Shown: positions 37,513 through 45,811 of the stretch, piece after piece
How positions within the stretch are numbered: the first letter of the stretch is position 1
How the letters are laid out: every line of letters begins with the position of its first letter
Origin: CAIYXB01 sp038146805
GTDB lineage: Bacteria; Cyanobacteriota; Vampirovibrionia; LMEP-6097
DNA length: 64,000 nt
Direction: 5' to 3'
Assembly (NCBI GenBank): GCA_038146805.1
Contig: JAYQSH010000005.1
Coordinates: 977,517 to 1,041,516 of the forward strand
The notes under the pieces: generated by a model
Databases searched by the model: none
What the model saw: only the letters and a program-made list of their open reading frames with translations
What the model was told of the DNA's origin: nothing
Made by a program: the position numbers and the translations under genes

Positions 37513-37717
37513 TGAGACAAAAATGGGGTCAGAAATCAGTCCCACAAACGACCTTACGCTTAGCTTGTTTCACTGCGTGAAACTCACTAAGCGACGATGT
37601 TTGATTCTTTTGTTAGGCGTGTCTAACCAAAACCTACTTATGCCCAAATCTAAAGACTCGAGATACTTATTACGGGTTTGGAAGCACGCCCAAAATGACC
37701 CGGTCCGCAGAGTCTTA
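37513..37717 (-). repeat. 37-bp hairpin repeat split by a 167-bp short form of the structured repeat
   Basis: TGAGACAAAAATG is followed by a 167-bp sequence (37525-37691, GGGGTCAGAAATC to GAAGCACGCCC) and then AAAATGACCCGGTCCGCAGAGTCTTA. The direct repeat AAAATG flanks the insert. This shows that the unit starting at GGGGTCAG can insert on its own, without the left 65 bp of the 232-bp version. Confidence 0.8.
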
Positions 37718-37748
37718 AGTGCATGCTAAACTAAACTTTGATTCAATC

Positions 37749-39404
37749 ATGATCAAAAACATAGAAATATACGATACAACTTTGAGAGATGGGGCGCAAA
37801 TGCGTGATGTTTCTTTTAGTGTTAATGACAAATTGCGTATTTTAGAGATTTTAGATGATTTGGGCTTTGCTTATGTTGAAGGTGGTTGGCCGGGTGCTAA
37901 CCCCAAAGACGTTGACTTTTTTAACGAAGCAAAAAAATTAGATCTTAAGAACGCAAAGCTTACTGCTTTTGGTAGCACTCGCAAGGCAAATACCAGTGTT
38001 GAAAATGACCCAATCTTGGCGGCACTTTTGCGCGCTGATACCGAGGTGGTTTGTATTGTTGCTAAGAGTTCTGCTTGGCAAGTAGAAAATACAATGAAAG
38101 CAAGTCTTGATGAAAATCTGCAAATGCTCTCTGAAAGTGTTGCCTATCTAAAACAACATGGCAAACAAGTTTTTGTAGATGCTGAACATTTTTTTGATGG
38201 TTTTGAATTTCAACAAGCTTACTCTAAAAAGTTTATAGAAACTGCGATTGAGGCAGGTGCCGATCGTATGATTTTGTGTGACACTAATGGTGGTTCTTTG
38301 CCTGAACAAGTCTATAAAGTGACCAATGAATTATTTCAAGAATATGGAGCGCAAATTGGTTTTGGTATTCATGCACATAATGATGGTGAGTTGGCTGTGG
38401 CAAATAGCATTCGCGCAATTCGAGCAGGTGCAGTGCAGGTACAAGGTACTATCAATGGTTATGGCGAAAGATGTGGCAATGCAAATTTGATTTCAATTAT
38501 TGCAAATTTACAATTGAAATATGCTCAGGATAAATTAGTTTGTATTCCTCAAGACAAACTAAAAAAAATTACTAGCGTTGCAAAGTTGATTTCTGAAATA
38601 GCAAACATGAATATGAATCAGTCACAGCCTTTTGTTGGTGAGAGAGCATTTACGCACAAAGGTGGCTTACATGCAAGTGCACTTGCAAAAGACAAAACTA
38701 GTTACGAACATATCGATCCAAGTTTGGTTGGTAATAAAACTAGAGTAGTTGTTTCAGATCAATCGGGTTTGAGTAACATTATGGATTGGTTCAAAAGCAA
38801 TGAAAATATTGTGGCTGAATTAGATTTGTCACAAGACCAGCTCAAGGAGCTAGCTGCTGAGCTTTTGTTTAAGCTTAAAGAGTTAGAAAATGATGGTTAT
38901 AGTTTTGAAAATGCTGAGGCAAGTTTTGAGATTTTAGTACGTAAACTCTTAAAAGAAAAATTTGAAGAAGCAAAACTATTACCAAGCTATTTTGAATTAA
39001 TTGAAACAAATGTACATGTTGTTAATGGCGAAAAGACAGAAGCAACAGTTCGCTTGCGTATTGCTGGGCAAGAAAAACATTCTGCTTGTCTTGGAAATGG
39101 TCCAACAAATGCCCTTGATAAAGCATTTAGAAAGGCTTTACTAGATCATTATCCGGAAATTGAAAATTTTCATTTGCAAGATTTTAAAGTAAGAATTATT
39201 GATAGTCACTTAGGTACTGCCGCTGTCACTAAAGTGCAAATTAACACTGGTGATATTCATCATACTTCTCAGTGGGATACTGTTGGTGTTAGTGCCAATA
39301 TTATTAAAGCTTCTTGGGATGCAGTTGTTGAAAGCGTTATATATGGCTTATTAGTGCAAGATGTACCTTGTCGTAATTCACCGCAAGAGGAGATACTATG
39401 TTAA
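37749..39404 (+). CDS. cimA: (R)-citramalate synthase
   Basis: The ~551-residue protein has the HMGL-like TIM barrel (IYDTTLRDGAQMRDVSFSV, FGIHAHNDGELAVANSI with the metal His pair, QGTINGYGERCGNANLIS). A C-terminal LeuA allosteric domain follows (LGNGPTNALDKAFRKALLDH, DSHLGTAAVTKVQI). The sequence GGWPGANPKDVDFF is typical of CimA rather than LeuA. It condenses pyruvate with acetyl-CoA in the threonine-independent isoleucine pathway. The start at MIKNIEIYDTTLRDG (37749) fits the family. Its stop overlaps the next gene (ATGTTAA). Confidence 0.92.
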   Translation: MIKNIEIYDTTLRDGAQMRDVSFSVNDKLRILEILDDLGFAYVEGGWPGANPKDVDFFNEAKKLDLKNAKLTAFGSTRKANTSVENDPILAALLRADTEVVCIVAKSSAWQVENTMKASLDENLQMLSESVAYLKQHGKQVFVDAEHFFDGFEFQQAYSKKFIETAIEAGADRMILCDTNGGSLPEQVYKVTNELFQEYGAQIGFGIHAHNDGELAVANSIRAIRAGAVQVQGTINGYGERCGNANLISIIANLQLKYAQDKLVCIPQDKLKKITSVAKLISEIANMNMNQSQPFVGERAFTHKGGLHASALAKDKTSYEHIDPSLVGNKTRVVVSDQSGLSNIMDWFKSNENIVAELDLSQDQLKELAAELLFKLKELENDGYSFENAEASFEILVRKLLKEKFEEAKLLPSYFELIETNVHVVNGEKTEATVRLRIAGQEKHSACLGNGPTNALDKAFRKALLDHYPEIENFHLQDFKVRIIDSHLGTAAVTKVQINTGDIHHTSQWDTVGVSANIIKASWDAVVESVIYGLLVQDVPCRNSPQEEILC

Positions 39405-39682
39405 CCAATGCCGAACTTGCTGAGATGACATCTTTTTTGAATCGTTTGCAAGGACAGACCGTGAGAGTTGAGTTTGCATCTCGTTTAAATATCGGCTTTC
39501 GAATGTCTTTTGCCGTTAAGCTTTCAAAAAATGGTGATCAATATCAATTTGCTAATGAAAAACAAGATATAAATTTTTACTTTGATCCTAATCAAGCAGA
39601 AGGTTTTAGTGCTGACCATAGTTCAATTAGTCTTGTTTATGGTGACAATTTGGTTAGCGTACGCTATGAAAGAATAAGGTAG
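39398..39682 (+). CDS. Small conserved-looking hypothetical protein
   Basis: The 94-residue protein (NRLQGQTVRVEFASRLNIGF, later DINFYFDPNQAEGFSADHSS) has no membrane segment or signal peptide and looks like a compact beta-rich protein. I do not recognise the family. It overlaps cimA by 7 nt and precedes tatC by 9 nt, so it is translated as part of that operon. Confidence 0.75.
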   Translation: MLTNAELAEMTSFLNRLQGQTVRVEFASRLNIGFRMSFAVKLSKNGDQYQFANEKQDINFYFDPNQAEGFSADHSSISLVYGDNLVSVRYERIR

Positions 39683-39691
39683 GTTTTATCA

Positions 39692-40443
39692 ATGCCAGAA
39701 CCTAAGCTAAATCGTGAAGACTACTTAGAGGAAAGAAAACAAACAGGTTTTGTGCGTGACTTTACTATGCATTTACAAGAAATGCGATCTGTAATTTTGA
39801 TTTCTCTAGCAAGTTTACTATTGTTTTTTATTATAGCTTTTTACTATGCTGATTTTTTTATTGAGATTCTAAAAAAACTAGCTCCTTTAGGTTCAAGTTT
39901 TTTTCAGTTGAAGCCCGGTGAACTTTTTATGTCGAGTCTAAAAGTTGGTTTTTTTGTAGCTTTTTATTTTTCTTTTGCGATCATAATTTCACAAATATAT
40001 TTTTTTGTGAAACCAGCTCTTAAAGAGCAAGAAAAACAAATTGTAAAAGGCTTAAGTGTTTTTATTCCAGTGTTGTTTTATTTAGGTTTAGTCTTTGCCT
40101 ACTTTTTTATTTTGCCACCACTGTTAGATTTTTTATTAAATTTCAAAGAAGGTTTGGTGGAAAAAGATACGGATTAGAGTCTTTTTTGAATTTGGTGCTT
40201 AGTATTGAAACAGTTACAGCAATTGCTTTTCAATTACCAGTTCTAGTGTTTCTCTTGGGTATTTTTAATATAGTTTCAGTAAAACAATTGTTTGCAATTT
40301 GGCGTTATGTGATTTTGGGTGCTTTTATTGTGTCTGCTTTTTTAACACCTACTCCTGATCCTTTGACTATGTCGGTACTTGCTTGTGCTTTGCTTGTTTT
40401 ATACTTTTCGACTATACTTATCTTGAAGCTGATAAAGAGATAA
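39692..40443 (+). pseudogene. tatC: Sec-independent translocase TatC with a frameshift
   Basis: The first 161 codons give the N-terminal TatC helices (FTMHLQEMRSVILISLASLL, a Tat recognition-type start; KVGFFVAFYFSFAIIISQIY; FVKPALKEQEKQIVKGL). At about 40162 a run of five As (GGAAAAAGATACGG) breaks the frame. With six As it would read VEKRYGLESFLNLVLSIETVTAIAFQLPVL and continue to 40443 (YVILGAFIVSAFLTPTPDPL). Total length would be ~250, normal for TatC. It is either a recent loss or a homopolymer sequencing error. Confidence 0.9.
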
Positions 40444-40444
40444 C

Positions 40445-41284
40445 TTGAATAAAACTCAAACTATTTTGCTTATGATTTTTTTAATTACCACTGGTGTTGT
40501 GGTGATTTTTTGTTTTGATTCAAAACGTGACATAAAACTTGTAAAAAAATATATTCAAGAATACAGATACGCTAAGGTTTTAGAACTTGTTGCCAAGAAA
40601 AAAAATAATAAAAACCCTGAGCTAAGACAATTGTTTTTTTATGCCGCCATTAAAGCAAAAAACTTTGAGCTTGCAAATGAACTGCTAGACCAGATTTCAA
40701 GCTTTAGTAATAAATATAAAGAACAATTTTATGAACTAATCAAACTTCTTTATAATAATGATCAAACCGATATGATGTCGCAGCTTTTAGCAAAATCTGG
40801 AGAGATTCAGCTTGAAGAAAGTTACCTTATTGATATTTCACGAAAACAAAAAAATATTGATAAAGAGATGCAAGTTTTGTTGATGGGACGTGATATGTAT
40901 CTAACTTTTAGAGATAAACTTTTATTACAAAAGCGTGAAAAAGAAGCAAGTAAAATCAGAATTGATAAATTAGAAATTTATATTTTAAAAAGATATATGA
41001 ACCAAGCAAATCTTTTTATTGCGCATCAAAATTATAAATCTGCTTTGGGACAAATGGAGAAAGCTCAAGAGCTTACTATTTTTAGTGATGATTTTGATCA
41101 AACAAGTAGGCTTTTAGATGAAGAAAAAGCGAACTATAAGTTTTTACTCGGTACTATTTATAACAATTTAGGTGATAAAGAAAAAGCTTGGAGTCTAATT
41201 AGCGAAAGTGCAAAAAGTGGTAATTTACAAGCTCGTAATAGTTTAGAAGAAGCCAAGCGTCGCTATAAAAAAAATACAAACTGA
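40445..41284 (+). CDS. TPR/Sel1-like membrane-anchored protein, 3' end formed by a mobile-element terminus
   Basis: The 279-residue protein has an N-terminal membrane anchor (TILLMIFLITTGVVVIFCF). The rest is helical with TPR-like repeats (ELRQLFFYAAIKAKNFELAN, KFLLGTIYNNLGDKEKAWSL). The TTG start is 1 nt after tatC and GATAA serves as the upstream context. The TGA stop lies inside the IS1-type terminal sequence AAACTGATGCTC, so the native C-terminus may have been cut. Function is unknown; TPRs usually mediate protein contacts. Confidence 0.65.
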   Translation: MNKTQTILLMIFLITTGVVVIFCFDSKRDIKLVKKYIQEYRYAKVLELVAKKKNNKNPELRQLFFYAAIKAKNFELANELLDQISSFSNKYKEQFYELIKLLYNNDQTDMMSQLLAKSGEIQLEESYLIDISRKQKNIDKEMQVLLMGRDMYLTFRDKLLLQKREKEASKIRIDKLEIYILKRYMNQANLFIAHQNYKSALGQMEKAQELTIFSDDFDQTSRLLDEEKANYKFLLGTIYNNLGDKEKAWSLISESAKSGNLQARNSLEEAKRRYKKNTN

Positions 41285-41300
41285 TGCTCTAAACTCCACC

Positions 41301-41777
41301 AGACACTTCGGACCGTGTTAATTTTGTCTTATTTCTAAGACACTTCGGACCGTGTTAATTTTGTCTTATTTCTAAGACACTTCGGACCGTGTTAATTTTG
41401 TCTTATTTCTAAGACACTTCGGACCGTGTTAATTTTGTCTTATTTCTAAGACACTTCGGACCGTGTTAATTTTGTCTTATTTCTAAGACACTTCGGACCG
41501 TGTTAATTTTGTCTTATTTCTAAGACACTTCGGACCGTGTTAATTTTGTCTTATTTCTAAGACACTTCGGACCGTGTTCTTTTTGTCTTATTTCTAAGAC
41601 ACTTCGGACCGTGTTCATTTTGTCTCATAATTAGGACACTTCGGACCGTGTTCATTTTGTCTTATTTCTAAGACACTTCGGACCGTGTTCATTTTGTCTT
41701 ATTTCTAAGATACTTCGGACCGTGTTAATTTTGTCTTATTTCTAAGACACTTCGGACCGTGTTAATTTTGTCTTATT
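41301..41777 (+). repeat. Tandem array of about 13 hairpin units, period 37 bp
   Basis: Unit: AGACACTTCGGACCGTGTTA followed by ATTTTGTCTTATTTCTA. Starts fall at 41301, 41338, 41375, 41412, 41449, 41486, 41523, 41560, 41597, about 41634, 41671, 41708 and 41745. Each unit has outer arms TAAGACA and TGTCTTA that pair, plus an inner ACAC/GTGT and CGG-A-CCG. Variation is limited to A/C in GTGTTMATTTT and a few single changes. There are no spacers between units. Confidence 0.95.
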
Positions 41778-41807
41778 GCGTATCTCAAGTTTTTCTTTTT
41801 CTATTAA

Positions 41808-42231
41808 GGGCGTGCTTCCAAACCCGTAATAAGTATCTCGAGTCTTTAGATTTGGGCATAAGTAGGGTTTGGTTAGACACGCCTAACAAAAGAATCAAAC
41901 ACCGTCGCTTAGTGAGTTTCACGCAGTGAAACAAGCTAAGCGTAAGGTCGTTTGTGGGACTGATTTCTGACCCCATTTGCTAGTGATTTTAACATTTCAC
42001 TGTATTTTAAAATTCACTAAACTGATGCTCTAAACTCCACCTGGAAATATAAATCTTCAAAAAACCTATATAAATAAAAGACTTTTGACAATTTTATTTT
42101 GTATTTACAGCGTGGCGCTACATGAATCAAAAAAGTCTTAAAATACCATTGTTTTAAAGGCTTTTATAAGATTCAGGTGGAGTTTAGAGCACCAGTTTAT
42201 AAAATTCAAAATGGGGTTTGGAATCAGTCCC
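41808..42231 (-). repeat. 232-bp structured repeat interrupted by a MITE
   Basis: GGGCGTGCTTCC to GGAATCAGTCCC is the reverse complement of the repeat at 48460. Removing the MITE (42017-42199) and one 9-bp duplication leaves 232 bp. Confidence 0.92.
42017..42199. mobile_element. 183-bp MITE inside the structured repeat
   Basis: IS1-type terminal repeats are flanked by the 9-bp duplication TAAAATTCA (42008-42016, 42200-42208). This is the same target (reverse complement TGAATTTTA) as that used by the full IS at 13979. The interior matches the MITE at 15319. Confidence 0.92.
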
Positions 42232-42237
42232 ATTAAT

Positions 42238-42350
42238 ATTAACTACTTACTGTCAACCAATCCCGAGAACTGTGTTAGTATCGAGCCCCAAAAGCCATCA
42301 CTTACAACGTGTAAGCAGAAGACTTTGGGGTAGTTGAAAGGCTTTTTTAT
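42238..42350 (+). other. Structured intergenic segment, possible IS110 leader remnant
   Basis: CCAATCCCGAGAACTGTGTT resembles 24961-24981 and 50248-50266. It is followed by CCCCAAA (42286) pairing with TTTGGGG (42324-42330) around an inner CTTAC-AACGT-GTAAG hairpin. No ORF. The function is unknown. Confidence 0.4.
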
Positions 42351-42539
42351 TGATTTTATTTTCAGCTGGAGTTTAGGGCATCAGTTAAAAAATTACTAAA
42401 ATTAACTGAAAACACCTATTTCCAAATCAAATAATCCCAAATATACTAGTAAATTCGCGCTTTGAGCTATTGATTTTTAGGCTAAATGTGTATTACAATT
42501 AAAATATAAGGAAAATATAAAAACTAAGGGAAACGTTAA

Positions 42540-43598
42540 TTGGCGGACGTGAGTCAAATTATGGGGGAAGTTTTACCTTTTGCAAGTGGCAAAGCCACGC
42601 AAGAGGCAACGATGCCTGTTTTGGCAGAGCCCTCGATGCCATCTTCTGCAAAGCCAAAAAATAGACAACAAGAAAAAAAACTTCAGACTTTCCAAGAGTT
42701 TATTCATCAAAAAGAAAATACAAGTAAAAAATCTGTCAGGAATCAAGCCATGACTTCCCTTACTTTAATAGGTGGCTTTACAAGTGCTTTAGCTGGTTTT
42801 TCTAAGATGATTTTTGGCGTTGAGCATCAACTTGCAAAATCATTAGATACTCTTACTAATCGTCTATCTTCATTTGCATTTTCTGGTTTTGGTCTTTTTG
42901 GTTCAAAAGATGCTTTTGCAAGAAAATTTTTACCGCAAATGATTCCTCAAGCTTTAGCTGTAGTTGTACCGATGCTAGCTGATAAAGAAAATTTGACCAT
43001 GCTTAGAAGACCAGAAGTTGGTCTTGCTAATGTAGCTGCTGATATTGAAAAATTAGGCGGCGGTAAAAAAGAAGGCTATCAAAGTTTTGATGAAGGTGTA
43101 AATGTATTTAAAAATGCATACAAAAAATATTGTGCCGCAGTGCGCGAGAATCCAATAAAAGCCTTTACTAATTTAGAAACTGGTACTGCAGGAATTACCA
43201 CAGGTATTGCTACCACGCTTTCTTTGATTCCTTATAAATTAGGCTTTAAGAAATTTGGTTCTGTGATGGGACAAGTTTTTGGCATGTCAGTAGAGTTAGC
43301 TTCCAAATTGAATACAGATAATTTAAGAAATGGGCGCTACGCACTTTTGGCTTCAGGTGCCTTAATGACAGCTTCTTCTTTGATCAATATGGTAAAAGAA
43401 TTTTTGCCAGAGCATATGAAAAAGGCAACAGAAAATTTCACTTGGTCTTTAAATTTGATTGGTAAACAAGCTCAGTTACAAGCTTATAATAAAGGGGAAA
43501 TGACACAAAAAAGAATAGACGGGCACAACACCTTGGGCTTCAAAGACTTATTTAGCAAAAACTTTTGGCAAAAAACTTATCAAGCTGTTTTTGCTTAA
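42540..43598 (+). CDS. Unrecognised protein with hydrophobic, glycine-rich segments
   Basis: The 352-residue protein starts at TTG 42540, 6 nt after GGGAAA. A ~60-residue polar N-terminus (MPSSAKPKNRQQEKKLQTFQ) precedes several weakly hydrophobic stretches (LTLIGGFTSALAGFSKMIFG, TGTAGITTGIATTLSLIPYK, GRYALLASGALMTASSLINM). Segments are amphipathic rather than clear membrane helices. I do not recognise the family. It is monocistronic, convergent with accC, and preceded by a ~1.2-kb repeat-only region. Confidence 0.7.
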   Translation: MADVSQIMGEVLPFASGKATQEATMPVLAEPSMPSSAKPKNRQQEKKLQTFQEFIHQKENTSKKSVRNQAMTSLTLIGGFTSALAGFSKMIFGVEHQLAKSLDTLTNRLSSFAFSGFGLFGSKDAFARKFLPQMIPQALAVVVPMLADKENLTMLRRPEVGLANVAADIEKLGGGKKEGYQSFDEGVNVFKNAYKKYCAAVRENPIKAFTNLETGTAGITTGIATTLSLIPYKLGFKKFGSVMGQVFGMSVELASKLNTDNLRNGRYALLASGALMTASSLINMVKEFLPEHMKKATENFTWSLNLIGKQAQLQAYNKGEMTQKRIDGHNTLGFKDLFSKNFWQKTYQAVFA

Positions 43599-43620
43599 GG
43601 ATTCGCTAAAAAAGTCTTTG

Positions 43621-45012
43621 TTAATTTAAAACTTTTTCTTTATCGTTTTTTTTGAAATCTTTTTCAATAAAGTCTGTGCAAACTTCACCGGATTGAAAAA
43701 CTTCGTTTTCCATTACAGCTTTATGAAATGGAATTGTTGAAGCAATACCCGTGATGGTAAATTCATCTAAGCATCTTTTCATACGAGCTATAGCTTGTTT
43801 ACGATCGCGCCCCCAAACAATCAGTTTACCCATCAGTGAATCGTAATTTGGTGGCATGAAATAATCTGTGTAACAGTGGGTATCTACTCTTACTCCAAGT
43901 CCGCCCGGTGGCATAAAGCCAGTAATGTGTCCGGGACAAGGTATAAAATTACGCTCTGAATCTTCAGCATTAATTCTACATTCAATTGCATGACCTCTAA
44001 TCTTGATATCGTCTTGAGTGAAATCAAATTTTTCTCCGTTAGCAACTCTTACTTGCCATTGCAATAAGTCAAAGCCGGTAATCATTTCTGTAACACAGTG
44101 CTCAACTTGAATACGAGTATTCATCTCAATAAAGAAATATTCTTGTGTTTCAGGCACAAAAATATACTCAACAGTACCTGCACCTTCATAGTTAACGGCT
44201 TTTGCCGCTTTAACAGCGTCTGCACCCATGCGATTTCTCAGGTCTGTATCAACTGCTGGTGATGGAGCTTCTTCGATTAATTTTTGGTGTCTCCTTTGTA
44301 CACTACAATCACGCTCCCCCATATGAACACAGTTACCATATTGATCTGCAAAAACTTGAATCTCAATATGTCTCATTTTAGTGATAAATCTCTCGATGTA
44401 TACACCAGAGTTACCAAAAGCATTTTGGGCTTCAGTTTGTGCTTGTACCATATTTTTTTCTAGTTCTTCTTGGTTGTAACATACTCTCATACCACGACCA
44501 CCACCACCTGCAGTCGCTTTGATAATTACAGGGTAGCCAATTTTTTCGTTTACTAATTTAATTGCATCTTTTACATCTTCAACCAAACCATCTGAGCCAG
44601 GTACTACTGGAACACCTGCCGCCATCACTGTTTCGCGGGCGGTTGCTTTGTCACCCATTTTGTTGATAGCGTCAGCACTTGGTCCAATAAATTTTATATT
44701 GTGTTCTTGGCAAACTTTTACAAAGTGTGCGTTCTCTGATAAGAATCCATAACCGGGGTGAATAGCGTCTGCACCAGAAGTTAAAGCCGCACTAATAATA
44801 GATGGAATATGCAAATAACTTTTTGATGAAATAGCAGGACCAATGCAATAAGCTTCGTCAGCCATAGTGACGTGCATGCTATCTTCATCTGCTTCTGAAT
44901 ATACAGCAACTGTTTTTATGCCGAGTTCCTTGCATGCTCTAATAACTCTCAAAGCGATTTCTCCTCGATTTGCAATTAAAACTTTTTCTATGTTTTTTGT
45001 TGTTTTGGTCAT
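43621..45012 (-). CDS. accC: Acetyl-CoA carboxylase biotin carboxylase subunit
   Basis: The 463-residue ATP-grasp enzyme starts KVLIANRGEIALRVIRACKE. The P-loop is VIIKATAGGGGRGMRV, with HIEIQVFADQYGNCVHMGER, YFIEMNTRIQVEHCVTEMIT and GHAIECRINAEDSERNFIPC further on. It carboxylates biotin on AccB in fatty-acid synthesis. It is full length and stands alone (no accB adjacent). A TATAAT box ends 8 nt before the ATG and there is no ribosome site, so its mRNA is probably near-leaderless. Confidence 0.97.
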   Translation of the reverse strand: MTKTTKNIEKVLIANRGEIALRVIRACKELGIKTVAVYSEADEDSMHVTMADEAYCIGPAISSKSYLHIPSIISAALTSGADAIHPGYGFLSENAHFVKVCQEHNIKFIGPSADAINKMGDKATARETVMAAGVPVVPGSDGLVEDVKDAIKLVNEKIGYPVIIKATAGGGGRGMRVCYNQEELEKNMVQAQTEAQNAFGNSGVYIERFITKMRHIEIQVFADQYGNCVHMGERDCSVQRRHQKLIEEAPSPAVDTDLRNRMGADAVKAAKAVNYEGAGTVEYIFVPETQEYFFIEMNTRIQVEHCVTEMITGFDLLQWQVRVANGEKFDFTQDDIKIRGHAIECRINAEDSERNFIPCPGHITGFMPPGGLGVRVDTHCYTDYFMPPNYDSLMGKLIVWGRDRKQAIARMKRCLDEFTITGIASTIPFHKAVMENEVFQSGEVCTDFIEKDFKKNDKEKVLN

Positions 45013-45020
45013 AACTTTTT

Positions 45021-45026
45021 ATTATA
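45021..45026 (-). promoter_or_regulatory. accC -10 box
   Basis: A perfect TATAAT on the minus strand, 8 nt before the accC ATG. The -35 is weak and not assigned. Confidence 0.6.
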
Positions 45027-45042
45027 ACCATTGTGCTCGCTA

Positions 45043-45078
45043 TGTAGTCATCGTGCCAGGCACGCAGACCACATTTTT
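45043..45078. terminator. Repeated hairpin with T-tract between divergent genes
   Basis: TGTAGTC-ATC-GTGCC-A-GGCAC-GCA-GACCACA followed by TTTTT. It shares the core CATCGTGCCAGGCAC and the downstream GCTATTAT with the yidC terminator, although here it lies between two divergent genes (accC and 45171), where a terminator is unexpected. Confidence 0.55.
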
Positions 45079-45170
45079 CGCTATTATTTTGTGTAAATAA
45101 TTCTAAAAAACCCTTATTTTACTTGTTTTTTCCTGTATTAACTTTTTGAATATGGTTTATAATCTTAAAT

Positions 45171-45809
45171 ATGAAAACAAGATTTTTTAAAGATTTAGTA
45201 TTAGTTTTATTGGTTTCTATGATGGTGATGCCAAGTGTAAATGCTGGAGTAGTAAGGCGTTTGGTTGAAGTTGATCCACAAGAACAAATTTTTGAAGAAG
45301 AAGAAGCGAAAAAACAACAAGAAGAGTACAAACAAGAAGCTCAAGAACAACAAAAAGATGATCAAGAGATAATCGAAAAAGCAAAAAGATTATTGGATGA
45401 GCAAATCGAAAATATAGAAGTGCCTCAAGAAGAGCCACAAAAGATAGCTGCTGTTGCTCCAACGAGCACAAAAGTAAACAAGAAAAAACCTATGTGTTTT
45501 ATTTGCAGACCAATTGGTGCTATTTCGGGACTTGTTGTTGGACCAATCTCTGGAATGTTTAGAGGCGCTGTATCAAAATCAGCAAGCTATGCTTCATCGC
45601 TCAATGACACTATGGGAGACGGTTTGCTAGGTAAAGTTGTGGGCTATCCTGTTGGTGGTATAACTGGTGCTGTTACAGGTGCAATTACTGGCTTGGCAAA
45701 CGGTGCTGTAACTGGTTTGGTGAAAGGTTTCCAAGAGCCATATACAGCAGAGAGTTATTCACTTGCTGAGGGTGACTATAATCCTTATAGCTTTTTAGGT
45801 GGTCAGTAA
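45171..45809 (+). CDS. Exported protein with charged coiled coil and glycine-zipper tail
   Basis: The 212-residue protein has a signal peptide (FKDLVLVLLVSMMVMPSVNAG, cleavage likely after VNA). A long Glu/Gln/Lys coiled coil spans about residues 35-90 (EEEEAKKQQEEYKQEAQEQQ). It ends in a Gly-rich repeat, YPVGGITGAVTGAITGLANG, of the glycine-zipper kind. A CFICRP pair sits between the two. It is likely a cell-envelope protein, but I do not recognise a family. Its stop lies 2 nt from the convergent SpeD-like gene. Confidence 0.7.
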   Translation: MKTRFFKDLVLVLLVSMMVMPSVNAGVVRRLVEVDPQEQIFEEEEAKKQQEEYKQEAQEQQKDDQEIIEKAKRLLDEQIENIEVPQEEPQKIAAVAPTSTKVNKKKPMCFICRPIGAISGLVVGPISGMFRGAVSKSASYASSLNDTMGDGLLGKVVGYPVGGITGAVTGAITGLANGAVTGLVKGFQEPYTAESYSLAEGDYNPYSFLGGQ

Positions 45810-45811
45810 AA

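Larger units (their letters stand above)
41278..42386. mobile_element. Composite cassette bounded by IS1-type terminal repeats and filled with repeats
   Basis: The left terminus AAACTGATGCTCTAAACTCC (41278) and the right terminus GGAGTTTAGGGCATCAGTT (to about 42386) face each other. They are flanked by near-identical 9-mers AAAAAATAC and AAAAATTAC. Inside there is no gene, only the 37-bp tandem array, a 232-bp repeat carrying a nested MITE, and a short structured stretch. Its length (~1.1 kb) is close to that of the IS1-like element. The boundary is an inference. Confidence 0.55.

Noticed and set aside
41301..41777. CRISPR array
   Set aside because: Units abut directly with a 37-bp period and no variable spacers; no cas genes are near. 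It is a simple tandem hairpin array.
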